Positions 10,003 through 19,305 are shown, numbered from the stretch's first letter. The stretch: DNA of 64,000 nt from Hirundichthys speculiger (GCA_018398805.1 JAGFBZ010000865.1:3658001-3722000), one strand, 5' to 3'. Program-made: numbers and translations. The notes: generated from the sequence alone by a model not told the origin.

Positions 10003-10904
10003 TGTGGCGAGGTCCCGTGTATATATTGGTGGCTAAACACCATAAAAAAATTGTAGTAAATTAATTTAGGCTAAGAACTACAATTTTACCATTAAGATGA
10101 AAAACCGACAACGCCACCTGGGAGTGAGCCCAGGACTCTCTAAGGCTCGCAGGTTATTAAAGGAAACAGAGCTGAGCAGAGTTAAAGACTCTAAATGTCA
10201 TTAAAAAGTTTTATTAAAAACTAAAACAAACAATGACGATGTCCATAAAAAATATAAAAAAAGAATCCCGGGGCAAGCGCCCTGTAGTCGTCCGTCAGTC
10301 GATCCTTGCCTCGTCCAGTCAGTCCCCGCAGCCCACAAAGCTGCGATATTCCCGGCCTGGCTCCTACCGCGTCCGGCGGCGCCCTCACAGTCTGGCCATC
10401 CTCAGAGGTCCTGTCGAAAGAGACGGAGATACCTGGTGCCAGTAACGTGGATAAACGACGTTAAACCATCCACCCTCAGCCCGGCCCCGCAGCCAACCCT
10501 CTTGTACCCGCTGCACGAACCCGGGGGGTACTCACACTTTTCCTGGGCAGCGAGCGAGGCACAGAGTATCCGCTCTGAACGGGTACAGGTTGCTGCGCTA
10601 CAGGCTGAATCCACCTGGCTCCAGGTCCTCATAATTTCTGCTCCCCCTGTATTCGCAGGGACTCCTCGACGCTGAGTCCTCCGTGTTTTCCTGGGCGAGG
10701 TGTGGCGTCCTCGTTCACGTAGCCGGTCCCTTTTAATTTCCTCTTAATGCGTTGTACCTGCTGCTCATCAGTCCAACCTGGGGATTCAAACTAGATACTG
10801 CCCCTAGGGGCAAAAAACACTGCATGCATAAAAACAACCACTCCTTCACTGCAAAATATGAAAATGAGCAAAACACACATCCCCCAGAAACGGTCCCGTT
10901 CACA
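10003..10904 (-). mobile_element. probable solo LTR inserted in the Tc1 element
   Basis: On the minus strand the segment begins TGTGAACGGGAC and ends GACCTCGCCACA (TG...CA), flanked by TTTA (9999-10002) and TTCA (10905-10908), a 4-bp duplication with one mismatch. Removing it rejoins the Tc1 transposase. AATAAA (reverse complement at 10209-10214) precedes an AT-rich tail, as in an LTR polyadenylation region. It is GC-rich with no protein motif. No internal retrotransposon body or second LTR is present, so a solo LTR left by recombination is the best reading; another 0.9-kb insert is possible. Confidence 0.55.
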
Positions 10905-11240
10905 TTCACACCACTGCATCCAACGCTTTGCATTGCACTTGGTGAGGTATGGCTTGGATGCAGCTGCTCCACCATGGAAACCCATTCATGAAGCTCTCTG
11001 ACACTGTTGTTGAGCTAATCTGAAGACCACATGAAGTTTGGAGGTCTGTAGTGATTGACTCTGCAGAAAGTTAGTGACCTCTGCAGTATGCGCTTCAGCA
11101 TCTGCTGACCCCGCTTCATCAGTTTACGTGTCCTACCACTTCGTGGCTGAGTTGCTGTTGTTCAGAGACACTTCCATTTCTTTATAATACAGCTGACAGT
11201 TGACTGTGGAATATTTAGGAGCGAGAAAATTTCATGACTG
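10905..11240 (-). pseudogene. Tc1-like transposase, N-terminal piece
   Basis: The minus strand carries the helix-turn-helix start (CNKSSHEIFSLLNIPQSTVS, IIKKWK) and then, in broken frames, the linker region leading to CNAKRWMQW, which joins the middle piece at 10002. This is the DNA-binding part that recognises the transposon ends. It is more decayed than the catalytic domain (several frameshifts around 11040-11160). Confidence 0.75.
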
Positions 11241-11600
11241 GATTTGTTGCACAGGCGGCTGTGATTATAATGATGATGGCTGGGAATTCTTGAGAGGAGA
11301 GTAAGAATATCTAAAGTGGATCCCAAATTTTGATGAGCCTGTTGGTTATTGTGGAGACGATCTGACAAATTTTGAGCCACTTGATTTCATCTCTCTTTTT
11401 CTGAATGATAAATTCTGGAGCCTCATCACCTGTGAAACATCCGTCAGTGTGGAGTAGGTCTTTGTGCTGTGCCTTGCAATGAAAAATACCACACACTGAA
11501 AAACTAAAAAGCAGTGCCATCTTGATCATTGAAGGTCTTTGAAATTAATACAAGTCCATATGTCCCCCAAACAGTGCTTAAAGATTATACAAATTGGATC
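11241..11600. other. no recognised feature
   Basis: A minus-strand frame (11529 down to about 11390) begins with a hydrophobic run resembling a signal peptide (MALLFSFSVCGIFHC), but there is no splice site or family match, so I do not call a gene. Confidence 0.3.
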
Positions 11601-12245
11601 AGTGATTCTATCAAAAATTTTATTTCATACTGAATATATTTCACATTGACTGTTGAAAGTATTCCCTTATCTCGAACCGCTCAAATTATAGCCTTTTGAA
11701 ATCTTTATAAGAAAATTGACAATTTCCAATATGGCTGCCACCTGTTGATGTCACAATATGCAAATTAGTCAACAATTTACTTACAGCCCAAATTTTGCTT
11801 CAGCAATATTCCTCAATTATAGTATGCCCTTATCTCAAACCACTTTCAAATTGCAGCCTTTTGAAATCTTGAAAACAAAAATGGATGTTTTCTATGCCTG
11901 CTACCTGGTGATGTCACAAAAATCAAATTAGATGACAAATCTACTTCCATCCCAAATTTTGGTTCATACTGAAGATATTTCTCATTTACAATATGCCTTT
12001 ATCTCAAACCACTTTAAAGTTATAGCCTTTTGAAACCTTGATATCAAAATTGAACATTTCCCAATTTGGCCGCCACCTTGTGACGTCATAATATGCAAAT
12101 TATTTGAATAATTTCACTCCTATCACAAACTTTGAGTCATACTGAACAATTTTCTCATTGACAGTATACCTCTATCTCAAACTGCTTTCAAGTATAGCCT
12201 TTTGAAATCTTGATATCAAAATTGAATATTTTCTTGAAAAAACTC
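11600..12245. repeat. degenerate tandem repeat, period ~165-172 bp
   Basis: The anchor GCCTTTTGAAA recurs at 11691, 11856, 12025 and 12197. Each unit also has CTTATCTCAAACC-like, CCAATATGGCTGCCACC-like and TGATGTCA...ATGCAAAT segments. In the third unit TGACGTCA (12081-12088) is a consensus CRE and ATGCAAAT (12093-12100) an octamer; unit 1 has TGATGTCA (11746-11753) and ATGCAAAT (11758-11765). Copies are clearly diverged. Confidence 0.85.
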
Positions 12246-13090
12246 CGGCGCCTAAAGGGTTAATGGATAAGAGAACAAAAGGTGAGGAAGCCCACTGGTC
12301 TCACTGAAAGAATTTGCACTCTATTTTTCAGTCACTTCAGAAGTTGGCTGCAAATGAATGAACTTTTTCTGTTCTATTTTGGTATTTTCTTTCTATGGAG
12401 GGTTGATGGTGTCTTGGCTTCAAAGACTGAAGTTTACATACTCATAGTTGGTTGTTGCTGCAGAAAGCCTGAAAAATTCTACACGATAAAAGTTGTATGA
12501 AAAATCACAGCCTAATCACTATATAGCGTCCCTTTTATATGTTTTCTGTAGGCACACAAACATAAAATTACCTTGATTTGGGCTACCGGAAAGCTAAACT
12601 GGTTGATAAATATCGAGACTAAAGTCCTCATGTGGCCAACTGAGGTTCAACTCCCAGCCTGTGATACTTTACTGTGGCTCTTCCCTCTTTTCTGCTCAGT
12701 TCTATTTTTCATAGAAAAAAGCAACTAGAAACACTAAATATCAAAAAGAATTTTAAAAAAATTACCCAAATTTGTCCAAACAAACCTTATCCATACTATC
12801 ACCTAAGAGGTCTGTGGATATTCTCATTTATCCAGGTAAGTTCCATTCTCGCAACAATTGAATCATAGGCAACTGGACTTAGATTTGTCTAGTAGACGTT
12901 TCGCCTCTTATCCAAGCAGCTTCATCAGTTCAAAGAGGAATTACTTTTTTTTTGAGTTTAGCCAGAGGCTCAAAATTACCATTTTTTTTTTTAACATATT
13001 CATTTTGACTCCAAGTTACTAGCATTAATTGCCATTTTGCTGCAAACACACACTGTGTTCTAACTCAAAACTGCTTTGATTCATGTTTGT
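12246..13090. other. mostly unrecognised; short dispersed repeat at 12825-12935
   Basis: The segment GACGTTTCGCCTCTTATCCA with CTTCATCAGTT is a familiar fish repeat fragment whose class I cannot fix. The remainder is AT-rich and shows no gene. Confidence 0.4.
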
Positions 13091-13098
13091 CTTGAGAT

Positions 13099-13896
13099 TA
13101 GAGGTGGGCGATACTGGGAATTTTGGTATCGATCCGATACCGAGTAAATATAGGGCCAGTATCGACGATACAGATACCGATACTTTTTTATATAAAGCTT
13201 GATCTATCATGAAACTGCTGACCTTTTGATGTTTTTGTGATTTTTGTCTTCAGATTATTTTGTTAAAACCTAGAATACAATTTCTGCAAACTTTATAGGT
13301 GACAGCAAAAATACTTTATTATTACAATTAACATTTTTCTGTAAATATTGTTTGGAGTTGAATATTCTCTTCATGTTTTTTTTAGTCCACCTCTTATATT
13401 ATATATTTCAGTACATGTGTAATTTTGTTTGCACTGTGTGCAATTACCTGTTGCTTTTACTATAAATGTTCCCGTTGTGGGATAAATAAAGGAATTTATA
13501 ATGTTATTTTATCTTAGATAACACCTTTCAATGGGATACGTGACATGTACTGGGTTACTTTAGGGTCTTAATTATGTTTTTTCAGCTGGTTCCAGTAACA
13601 TATGAAGTAACATGTACTTTGAAAGTTAATATGAACTGATGCTGAAATCGACCACTCTTATCCACCTGGTCCAGATTATTATCCAGGTGACCTGGATACT
13701 CTCTGTTGGACTGAAGGAGGGCACAGCGACAGTGTGTCAGACACAGATTTCAATGAATTCGCACTTCGCAGCAGTCAGTGCTTCTGGGAGACAAAAAAAA
13801 GGTTGAGTATCTATCTTTTTATACAAGTATCATTCGATATCAATACCAGCGTTGGTATCGATATTATCGATATTTGGATCGATCTGCCCACCTCTA
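13099..13896. mobile_element. hAT-type non-autonomous element, 798 bp
   Basis: The termini TAGAGGTGGGC and GCCCACCTCTA are inverted repeats and an exact 8-bp duplication CTTGAGAT flanks them (13091-13098 and 13897-13904). Sub-terminal regions are rich in GATCGAT/TATCGATA motifs (GGTATCGATCCGATACC on the left). No transposase frame is present. Confidence 0.9.
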
Positions 13897-13904
13897 CTTG
13901 AGAT

Positions 13905-14364
13905 TATGGGATATGGGATATCTTCCCATAGATCCCATCAGAATGATATCTGGGGAGTCTGGAGAACAAATTAAAACCTCAGACTCTTTCTGAGAACTTC
14001 TTAAAAAATGTGTCTATAGGTCCATTAATGACCTGCTGGGTGATTTGAGGAGCCATGAAAGCTCATAATGCTTTGGCTGATCAGTGTATATTTCTATGGA
14101 AAACCTAAAAAAAAAACCACAATTTGCTTTTGTCCTAACTGCAGTTATGAGCCGCCTGTTTTCATTGTAATGCAATTGTCAGACTCAAAATAATAATAAT
14201 GATAACTAGAAAATTCCGGAGAAATTTTGATATGTGCATGCCCGCTTGCAGCACATTAATTGTCTGTGTGTCTGTTATTGTCTTGAGTAAATAACTAGAA
14301 CATTTCGGAGAAATTTTGAGGCGTGGCCAATTAAACCGCCAATTAAGCCGCCCGTCAGCGGATA
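13905..14364. other. unrecognised, with a short direct duplication
   Basis: AACTAGAAAATTCCGGAGAAA (start 14203) recurs with changes as AACTAGAACATTTCGGAGAAA at about 14291, spacing ~86 bp. Nothing else is recognised. Confidence 0.5.
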
Positions 14365-14570
14365 ACCTGATAGAAGACTTCTGGGATATTGACTTTCTGG
14401 GCCAACATCAGTGTGTGACCTCAGAAATGCACTTCTGGAAGAATGGTCAAAAATCCCCAATAAACACACTTCCTAGAAGTGTTTAAGCTGTTCATGCTGC
14501 AAAGGGTGGAGCCACATCATATTGATAAGGAATGGGATGAACTAAAGCTCATATGTGAGTCAAGGCTGTG
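14365..14570 (+). pseudogene. Tc1-like transposase C-terminal fragment
   Basis: The nucleotides CCTGATAGAAGACTTCTGGGA, then CATCAGTGTGTGACCTC, then GCTGCAAAGGGTGGAGCC parallel the 3' end of the Tc1 coding region at 6945-7130 (opposite orientation). Translation gives TSVCDLRNALLEEWSKIPN before the frame breaks. Everything upstream of the IE catalytic region is lost. Confidence 0.75.
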
Positions 14571-15814
14571 ATCATTCTCATAATATATCATATACTGTGC
14601 CTGAAGAACAGGCAGAAAGGGGCGGGGCTTCAGGGGAGGCAGTCACATGTGCGGCTCCTCCTGCGTGTGTATGTGTGTCTGTGAGGTGAGAGAGAAAAAA
14701 AAGGCAGTGACCTCCTAATTATACTGCCTCCAGTCAGTCCAAACCTGGATTTTTGTGTCCTAACAAACAGCTGTAATTCAAAAGCTGAATAAGTTTTTGA
14801 AAAAATTCTTGAACCGTGAGCGCCACAAGGCTTTCAGCTACGCGGTGATATATATTTTATTTCGTAAATGTTTTCCGTTTTTAAACTAGAGCAGTTTTAA
14901 AAAGTATAAATTTACCCTCTGGAGCAGTAGGCTGTTGATTCTGTCAAAGTCCGATTTTCCATGTCCTGAACAAACTGCTCTAATTCAAAAACCGAATAAG
15001 TTTTTGAAAAAAATCTTGAACCGTGAGCGCCACAAGGCTTTCAGGATTCTAGTGATATATTTTTTGTTTGGCAAATGTCTACGGTTTTTAAATGACGGCA
15101 GTGTAAAAAAATGAAAATTTTTCTTGTCAGACGAGACTTTTGAAAAATTTCCCCATAGAAATATATAGGAGCCGGGAAGGACCACCTTCAACTCTAGGTT
15201 GATTTGACGGAAAACTAAACACCACACAGACACAGTCACATCATCTGAAAGAGGACAAAAATGCCTACGTTTTGATGTATAATTTATGTAGGTTGAGCAA
15301 AAGGAGTGGACGTGAAAAAGGAAAAGGCAGTTTTAATTTTTTTTTTCTTCTCTCCTCGGAGCTAGAGTGCGTGATGACATCACTAGAGTGAGGAGGGTTT
15401 TTTGAAGATCTTGTAAAAATCATAAAACGTAAACCGCGATTTCTCAAAGACCGTAAATCACAACAATACACGGCTTCAGTATGTCATAGGTCAAAGTCTT
15501 GTGACCTGTTTAAACTTCGAATAGTGTCTCTGTGATGAAATATGGCTGAGCTATAGAGCTCCAAAAAGGGCTGGGTTTGAGCTGATTTGAGCAGATTTGC
15601 TCGGAATCCGGCAAAATCCCATTCATTTCTATGGGACGATTTTCGCCGTTTTTGGCGTCTAGCGTCGCCACGGTAACACTTTTGACGGAGAAAAGTAATA
15701 GCCCGCATCGCACGGTCGAGACCTACGTTTTGATATATTTCATGCATGTGTGCACCTTACGGTTATGCCCCTATTAACGGACGAAAAATGATGCGGAATA
15801 ATAAGAAAAAAAGG
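14571..15814. repeat. unclassified fish repeat with internal duplication
   Basis: CTTGAACCGTGAGCGCCACA recurs at about 14809 and 15014, and the shared context (TAATTCAAAA.CCGAATAAG, ACGGTTTTTAAA) shows a ~205-bp tandem duplication. The 15240-15800 part includes CATTCATTTCTATGGGACGA and CGTCGCCACGGTAACA, which I know as widespread fish repeat sequence of uncertain class. No convincing protein is encoded. Confidence 0.55.
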
Positions 15815-16315
15815 GAAATCCATCCTGGATACTAATATTACGCCTTCAAAAACGCGTTTTTTGTCGTTTTCTCAGTCGTTTTTTTTTTTTTTTTGGATTT
15901 TTTTCTTCCATAGCGAGGGATGCCCCTGCAAAGCAGGGGCATCTTGGGTATTAGTATTGTCGTATTGGGTATTAGTATTGTAGTATTGGGTATTGTCGTT
16001 TTCTCAGTCGTTTTTTTTTTTTTGGGGGATTTTTTTCTTCCATAGCGAGGGCGGTGTAACCCAAGATGCCCCTGCTTTACAGTTGAGCATAACAATATGT
16101 GCTGCCAATGCATTGGCATGCACATAAAAAGGGAAACCCATCCTGGATACTAATATTACGCCTTCAAAAACGCGTTTTTTGTCGTTTTCTCAGTCGTTTT
16201 TTTTTTTTTTTTTGGATTTTTTTCTTCCATAGCGAGGGCGGTAAAATGGCCCTCTGCTTCGCAGAGGGCCATTTTACTACATAACAATATGTGCTGCCAA
16301 TGCATTGGCATGCAC
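15815..16315. repeat. two ~314-bp direct units carrying perfect hairpins
   Basis: GGGAAA.CCATCCTGGATACT begins each unit (about 15816 and 16130), followed by CCTTCAAAAACGCGTTTTTT, a long T tract and CTTCCATAGCGAGGG. After CGAGGG unit 1 has hairpin GATGCCCCTGC-AAA-GCAGGGGCATC (15919-15943); unit 2 has GTAAAATGGCCCTCTGC-TTC-GCAGAGGGCCATTTTAC arms (16241-16277, 17-bp perfect stem). A third partial copy of the T-tract block ends at 16060 with an unpaired GATGCCCCTGCTTTACAG. ATGTGCTGCCAATGCATTGG closes the unit. Confidence 0.85.
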
Positions 16316-16439
16316 ATAATAATTGAATCCTAACAATAGTCAGATTTTATTTTTAAACATGAATCAAAGATATTGATTTTAAATGTAGATATGCATTAAA
16401 AAGTAGTATGGGTGTGGCTTTGGAACTCAAACCTCAACG

Positions 16440-16452
16440 GAACATTCTAGAA
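16440..16452 (+). promoter_or_regulatory. heat-shock element (three-unit consensus)
   Basis: GAACATTCTAGAA reads GAA-nn-TTC-nn-GAA, the exact three-unit binding site for heat-shock factor trimers. It lies about 60 bp upstream of the TATA box of the coiled-coil gene. A CACCC-type GGGTGTGGC is at about 16408. Function is inferred. Confidence 0.55.
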
Positions 16453-16461
16453 AATGATGTA

Positions 16462-16503
16462 ACAGGACATCATTATGATGTCACAGGACATCATTATGAT
16501 GTC
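16462..16503. promoter_or_regulatory. tandem palindromes upstream of TATA
   Basis: ACAGGACATCATTATGATGTC occurs twice in direct tandem (16462-16482, 16483-16503). Each contains the perfect palindrome GACATCATTATGATGTC (centres 21 bp apart, about two helical turns). The 3' flank makes TGATGTCA, a CRE-like site. They end 10 bp before the TATA box. Confidence 0.7.
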
Positions 16504-16512
16504 ATCGGGGGG

Positions 16513-16520
16513 TTATAAAG
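16513..16520 (+). promoter_or_regulatory. TATA box
   Basis: TTATAAAG, about 150 bp before the start codon, predicting transcription start near 16543. The predicted 5' UTR contains ACGGATCACTG twice. Confidence 0.6.
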
Positions 16521-16667
16521 CACCAGAGCCAAACATTCCATCATTTCAGTTAGATCGCTCCAAACGTTCATACGTGACGGATCACTGCTTGCAAGACAGG
16601 CAAACGGATCACTGAAAGCATTGACGGATTGACATCTATCGTTCAGATAAAGACAAAAGAACTGGAA

Positions 16668-17108
16668 ATGGCTTCTCAAACATGGAGGTTCCCTGACGGG
16701 AGGTACGTTGGTCAGGCGAGGAGAGCGGGAAACCATGAAAACCAGATGGGCCACCGCGGGCTTGTTGAAGAAATCAACAGGCTGACTTACCTGCTGAACG
16801 TGGAAACGGGTAAATTCATGGACGCCAACTCCAAAGTATTTCAACTGTCGAAAGATTTGGATGAAACACGACTCCAGTTGAAAAATGCGAAACAAGGGAC
16901 CGAAACACTTCAGGGACAAATTAAGTCTCACGTGGACAAGACGGTGCATATCATGGCTAACCTGAAAGCTGACCTGGACTCTCTCAACCATAAGAGGGAG
17001 CAGGAAAGGGCCTCCCTGCAACAAGCCAACGACTCATTTCAAGAGCTCAGCTGTAAATATGAAGCTGATATTACAGCACAAAGAAAGGAGATGGAAACAC
17101 TTCAGCAG
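16668..17108 (+). CDS. coiled-coil repeat protein, exon 1 (residues 1-147)
   Basis: I place the start at ATG 16668 (GGAAATGGC; upstream in-frame codons lack another ATG). The product begins MASQTWRFPDGRYVGQARRA and from about residue 28 is a heptad-patterned coiled coil (EEINRLTYLLNVE, LSKDLDETRLQLKNA, LKADLDSLNHKREQERASL). No transmembrane segment or signal peptide is seen. The exon ends METLQQ|GTAAAG, phase 0. Splicing to 17436 gives a 511-residue protein; without splicing translation stops at 17168. Exon 1 residues ~95-147 are similar to ~165-230 in exon 2, so the coiled coil grew by internal duplication. I do not recognise a named family; it looks like a fish lineage-specific cytoskeletal or scaffold-like protein. 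Confidence 0.75.
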
Positions 17109-17435
17109 GTAAAGTTGCATTTCAGTTTTATGCTCCTAAAATCTGGAACAGTCTTCCAGAAGATGTGAGACAGGTCTCAAGTCTGACAATGTTCAGATCC
17201 AGGCTGAAAACAGTTCTGTTTAGATGTGCATATAACAACTGAAAGGATTTTATCTGCATTCTTTATTTTTAATTTAAATGATAATTTTTTTAATTAATTT
17301 TTAATTTAATTTAATTAATCAATGATTATTTTCATGCTTGTGTGATTCTATTTGCCTTCTTGTGATTTTATGCATCTGTAAAGCACTTTGAATTGCCTTG
17401 TGTACGAATTGTGCTCTCTGCCTTGTCTTCACCAG
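17109..17435 (+). mobile_element. intron made of a LINE 3' end
   Basis: The whole intron is the 3' end of the LINE family at 83-408 (reverse orientation). Donor GTAAAGTTGCATTTCAG aligns with the LINE's GTGAAGCTGCATTTCAG. Within it the LINE RT C terminus is still open (AFQFYAPKIWNSLPEDVRQ through LKTVLFRCAYNN, stop 17240-17242), followed by the 3' UTR to TGCCTTG (17425). CTTCAGCAGG (17100-17109) and CTTCACCAGG (17427-17436) flank it as a target duplication with one mismatch. The acceptor AG (17434-17435) sits in the second copy. Removal restores the uninterrupted coding sequence. Confidence 0.8.
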
Positions 17436-18530
17436 GAGCTCAAAACTGAAGTTAAGGCTCATGAAGAAACAGGGATGAAAAACCAGCAGCTCATCAACAA
17501 TCTGAGAGCTGAGCTGGACTCTCTCCGCCAGCAGACGGAGCAGGAGAAGGCCTCCCTGCAACAAATTTCCAAAGAAATGGAAATTCGTTTGCAGTTGGAG
17601 CTGGAACACCTGAAAGACTCGAGCCAAGAGCTCAGGTGCAGATGTGAGGCTGATGTTCAAGCAGCACGAGACGAGGCAGAAAGACTTCAATGGGAACTGA
17701 AAGAACTGAAGGTGCACGTTGAAGACCTGAAGCTCAAAAACCAGAGAGCTGAGAAGGACTTGGAGGATCTGAAAACTGACCCCAAACAGCTTATCTGCCC
17801 CGACGATCACGGCAGAGATGACTTTGGTCTCGCAATTGTCACGTGTGATGGACTGAGCCAACAGGTGGCGAGCCAACCAGAGGAGACCCCCGTGGTCCCC
17901 TCTGGTCCTGAAACCCCTGTGGTCCCCTCTGGTCCTGAGACCCCTGTGGTCCCGTCTGGTCCTGAGACCCCTGTGGTCTCCTCTGGTCCTGAGACCCCTG
18001 TGGTCCCCTCTGGTCCTGAGACCCCTGCGGTCCCCTCTGGTCCTGAGACCCCTGTGGTCCCCTCTGGTCCTGAAACCCCTGTGGTCCCCTCTGGTCCTGA
18101 GACCCCTGTGGTCCCCTCTGGTCCTGAGACCCCTGTGGTCTCCTCTGGTCCTGAGACCCCTGTGGTCCCCTCTGGTCCTGAGACCCCTGTGGTCCCCTCT
18201 GGTCCTGAGACCCCTGTGGTCCCCTCTGTGGTCCCCTCTGGTCCTGAGACCCCTGTGGTCCCCTCTGGTTCTGAGACCACAGAGTTGGTCCAGTCGTCTG
18301 AGGAAGGAAAGGATCCTGATACTGAGCCCATATCGGTGGCTCATGCCTCAGAGGAAATCTTCCCAGAGACAATAGAGGAGCTTGACCCTGAGCCCCAAAT
18401 GTTGGACCAGCCTTCTGAACAAACTGTCCCAGAAACAGGGAAAAAGAAAAAATCAGTTTTTCAAAGAATGAGGAGCTTTCTGAGCTTGAAGAAATCAAAA
18501 AAATCAAAAAGACAGAAGCCCACAACTTAA
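17436..18530 (+). CDS. coiled-coil repeat protein, exon 2 (residues 148-511)
   Basis: The exon begins ELKTEVKAHEETG in the same phase and continues the coiled coil (LRAELDSLRQQTEQEKASLQ, ELRCRCEADVQAARDEAERL, LKVHVEDLKLKNQRAEKDLE) to about residue 275. Residues ~297-428 are the PETPVVPSG repeat, probably disordered. An acidic stretch follows (EEIFPETIEELDPEPQ), then a lysine/arginine-rich end (KKKKSVFQRMRSFLSLKKS) that could bind nucleic acid, membrane or tubulin. The stop is TAA 18528-18530. Reading frame, codon periodicity and promoter/poly(A) context support a real gene; function is unknown. Confidence 0.75.
   Translation, partial: ELKTEVKAHEETGMKNQQLINNLRAELDSLRQQTEQEKASLQQISKEMEIRLQLELEHLKDSSQELRCRCEADVQAARDEAERLQWELKELKVHVEDLKLKNQRAEKDLEDLKTDPKQLICPDDHGRDDFGLAIVTCDGLSQQVASQPEETPVVPSGPETPVVPSGPETPVVPSGPETPVVSSGPETPVVPSGPETPAVPSGPETPVVPSGPETPVVPSGPETPVVPSGPETPVVSSGPETPVVPSGPETPVVPSGPETPVVPSVVPSGPETPVVPSGSETTELVQSSEEGKDPDTEPISVAHASEEIFPETIEELDPEPQMLDQPSEQTVPETGKKKKSVFQRMRSFLSLKKSKKSKRQKPTT
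17883..18278 (+). repeat. 27-bp coding minisatellite (PETPVVPSG)n
   Basis: About 14 tandem copies of a 27-bp unit encode P-E-T-P-V-V-P-S-G with rare V/A or P/S changes and one partial 12-bp duplication (VVPSVVPSG). The near identity implies recent homogenisation. Because 27 is divisible by three, changes in copy number keep the frame. The array creates long open frames on the other strand that I regard as artefacts. Confidence 0.95.
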
Positions 18531-19305
18531 ATCCCCTCGCCCTTCCTTTTGATTATCCATTTGAGGAGCTCTGACTTTATTTCTTTATTTCTTTATTTCT
18601 GACTTTATTTATTTATTGGTTTTGATTTTGACTGTAAATAACTTTGTTGACTATGAGCTGTTCTTTATTGTTTGCAGAGTCTCAGTGGCCTGGTGTTCTC
18701 ACATTAGAGATGTCCAGACTATTGAGTGTATCTCTGTTGAAAGCGCATGTCATCTTTCTTGCTTTGATCACAGTTACTTGATTTTTATTGTTAATATTGA
18801 ATTTAAGGTCATTTAAGTCCTGTTTCAGTTTGTTGGTGCTTTATTGATTTATTAGCTGACTACTGATTCAGGAATGAGCGGATTTTTGCTCATACTTGTT
18901 AATAACCATTCTTATTTGCCGTTGCTTTATTGATTGATTGTTTGAGTTACATTTATTAATGACCATCAATTTAAAGATTTTGATTGTATTTATACTTTTA
19001 ATTCCTGATTTTATTTCTTGTTATTTTATTGATTTATTCGTCAATTTACAACTGATTCAGGAATTTTCTGACTTTTCATCATATGTATACTTGTTATTTC
19101 CTGATTTATTTAATGTTGCTTTATTTACTTAATAGTTATTATTCCTTACATTTATTAATAACCATTGATTTATGAATTTCGGCTGTTTGTATGCCTTTAA
19201 TTTCTGAATTTATTGATATATTTGCTGTTTTAGTTTTATTTGCTGATTGCCTGTTATTGATTAAATGCATATTTGTTTGAAATAAACTTTCACTTCTCTT
19301 GACCC
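18531..19305 (+). other. predicted 3' UTR with AU-rich elements
   Basis: After the stop lies ~750 bp of T-rich sequence to AATAAA at 19281-19286. It contains TTATTTATTTATT (about 18605) and many ATTTA motifs, the signature of unstable mRNAs. CTGATTCAGGAAT recurs at about 18862 and 19043, showing a diverged ~180-bp duplication. Confidence 0.55.

Noticed and set aside
11390..11529. Signal-peptide-like first exon on the minus strand
   Set aside because: Hydrophobic start only; no convincing splice donor, promoter or downstream exon.
17319..18344. Long antisense open frames (341, 228 and 174 residues) over the coiled-coil gene
   Set aside because: They arise because the 27-bp array is open in several frames, giving only low-complexity repeats; the sense frame has the coiled coil, intron phase and promoter support.
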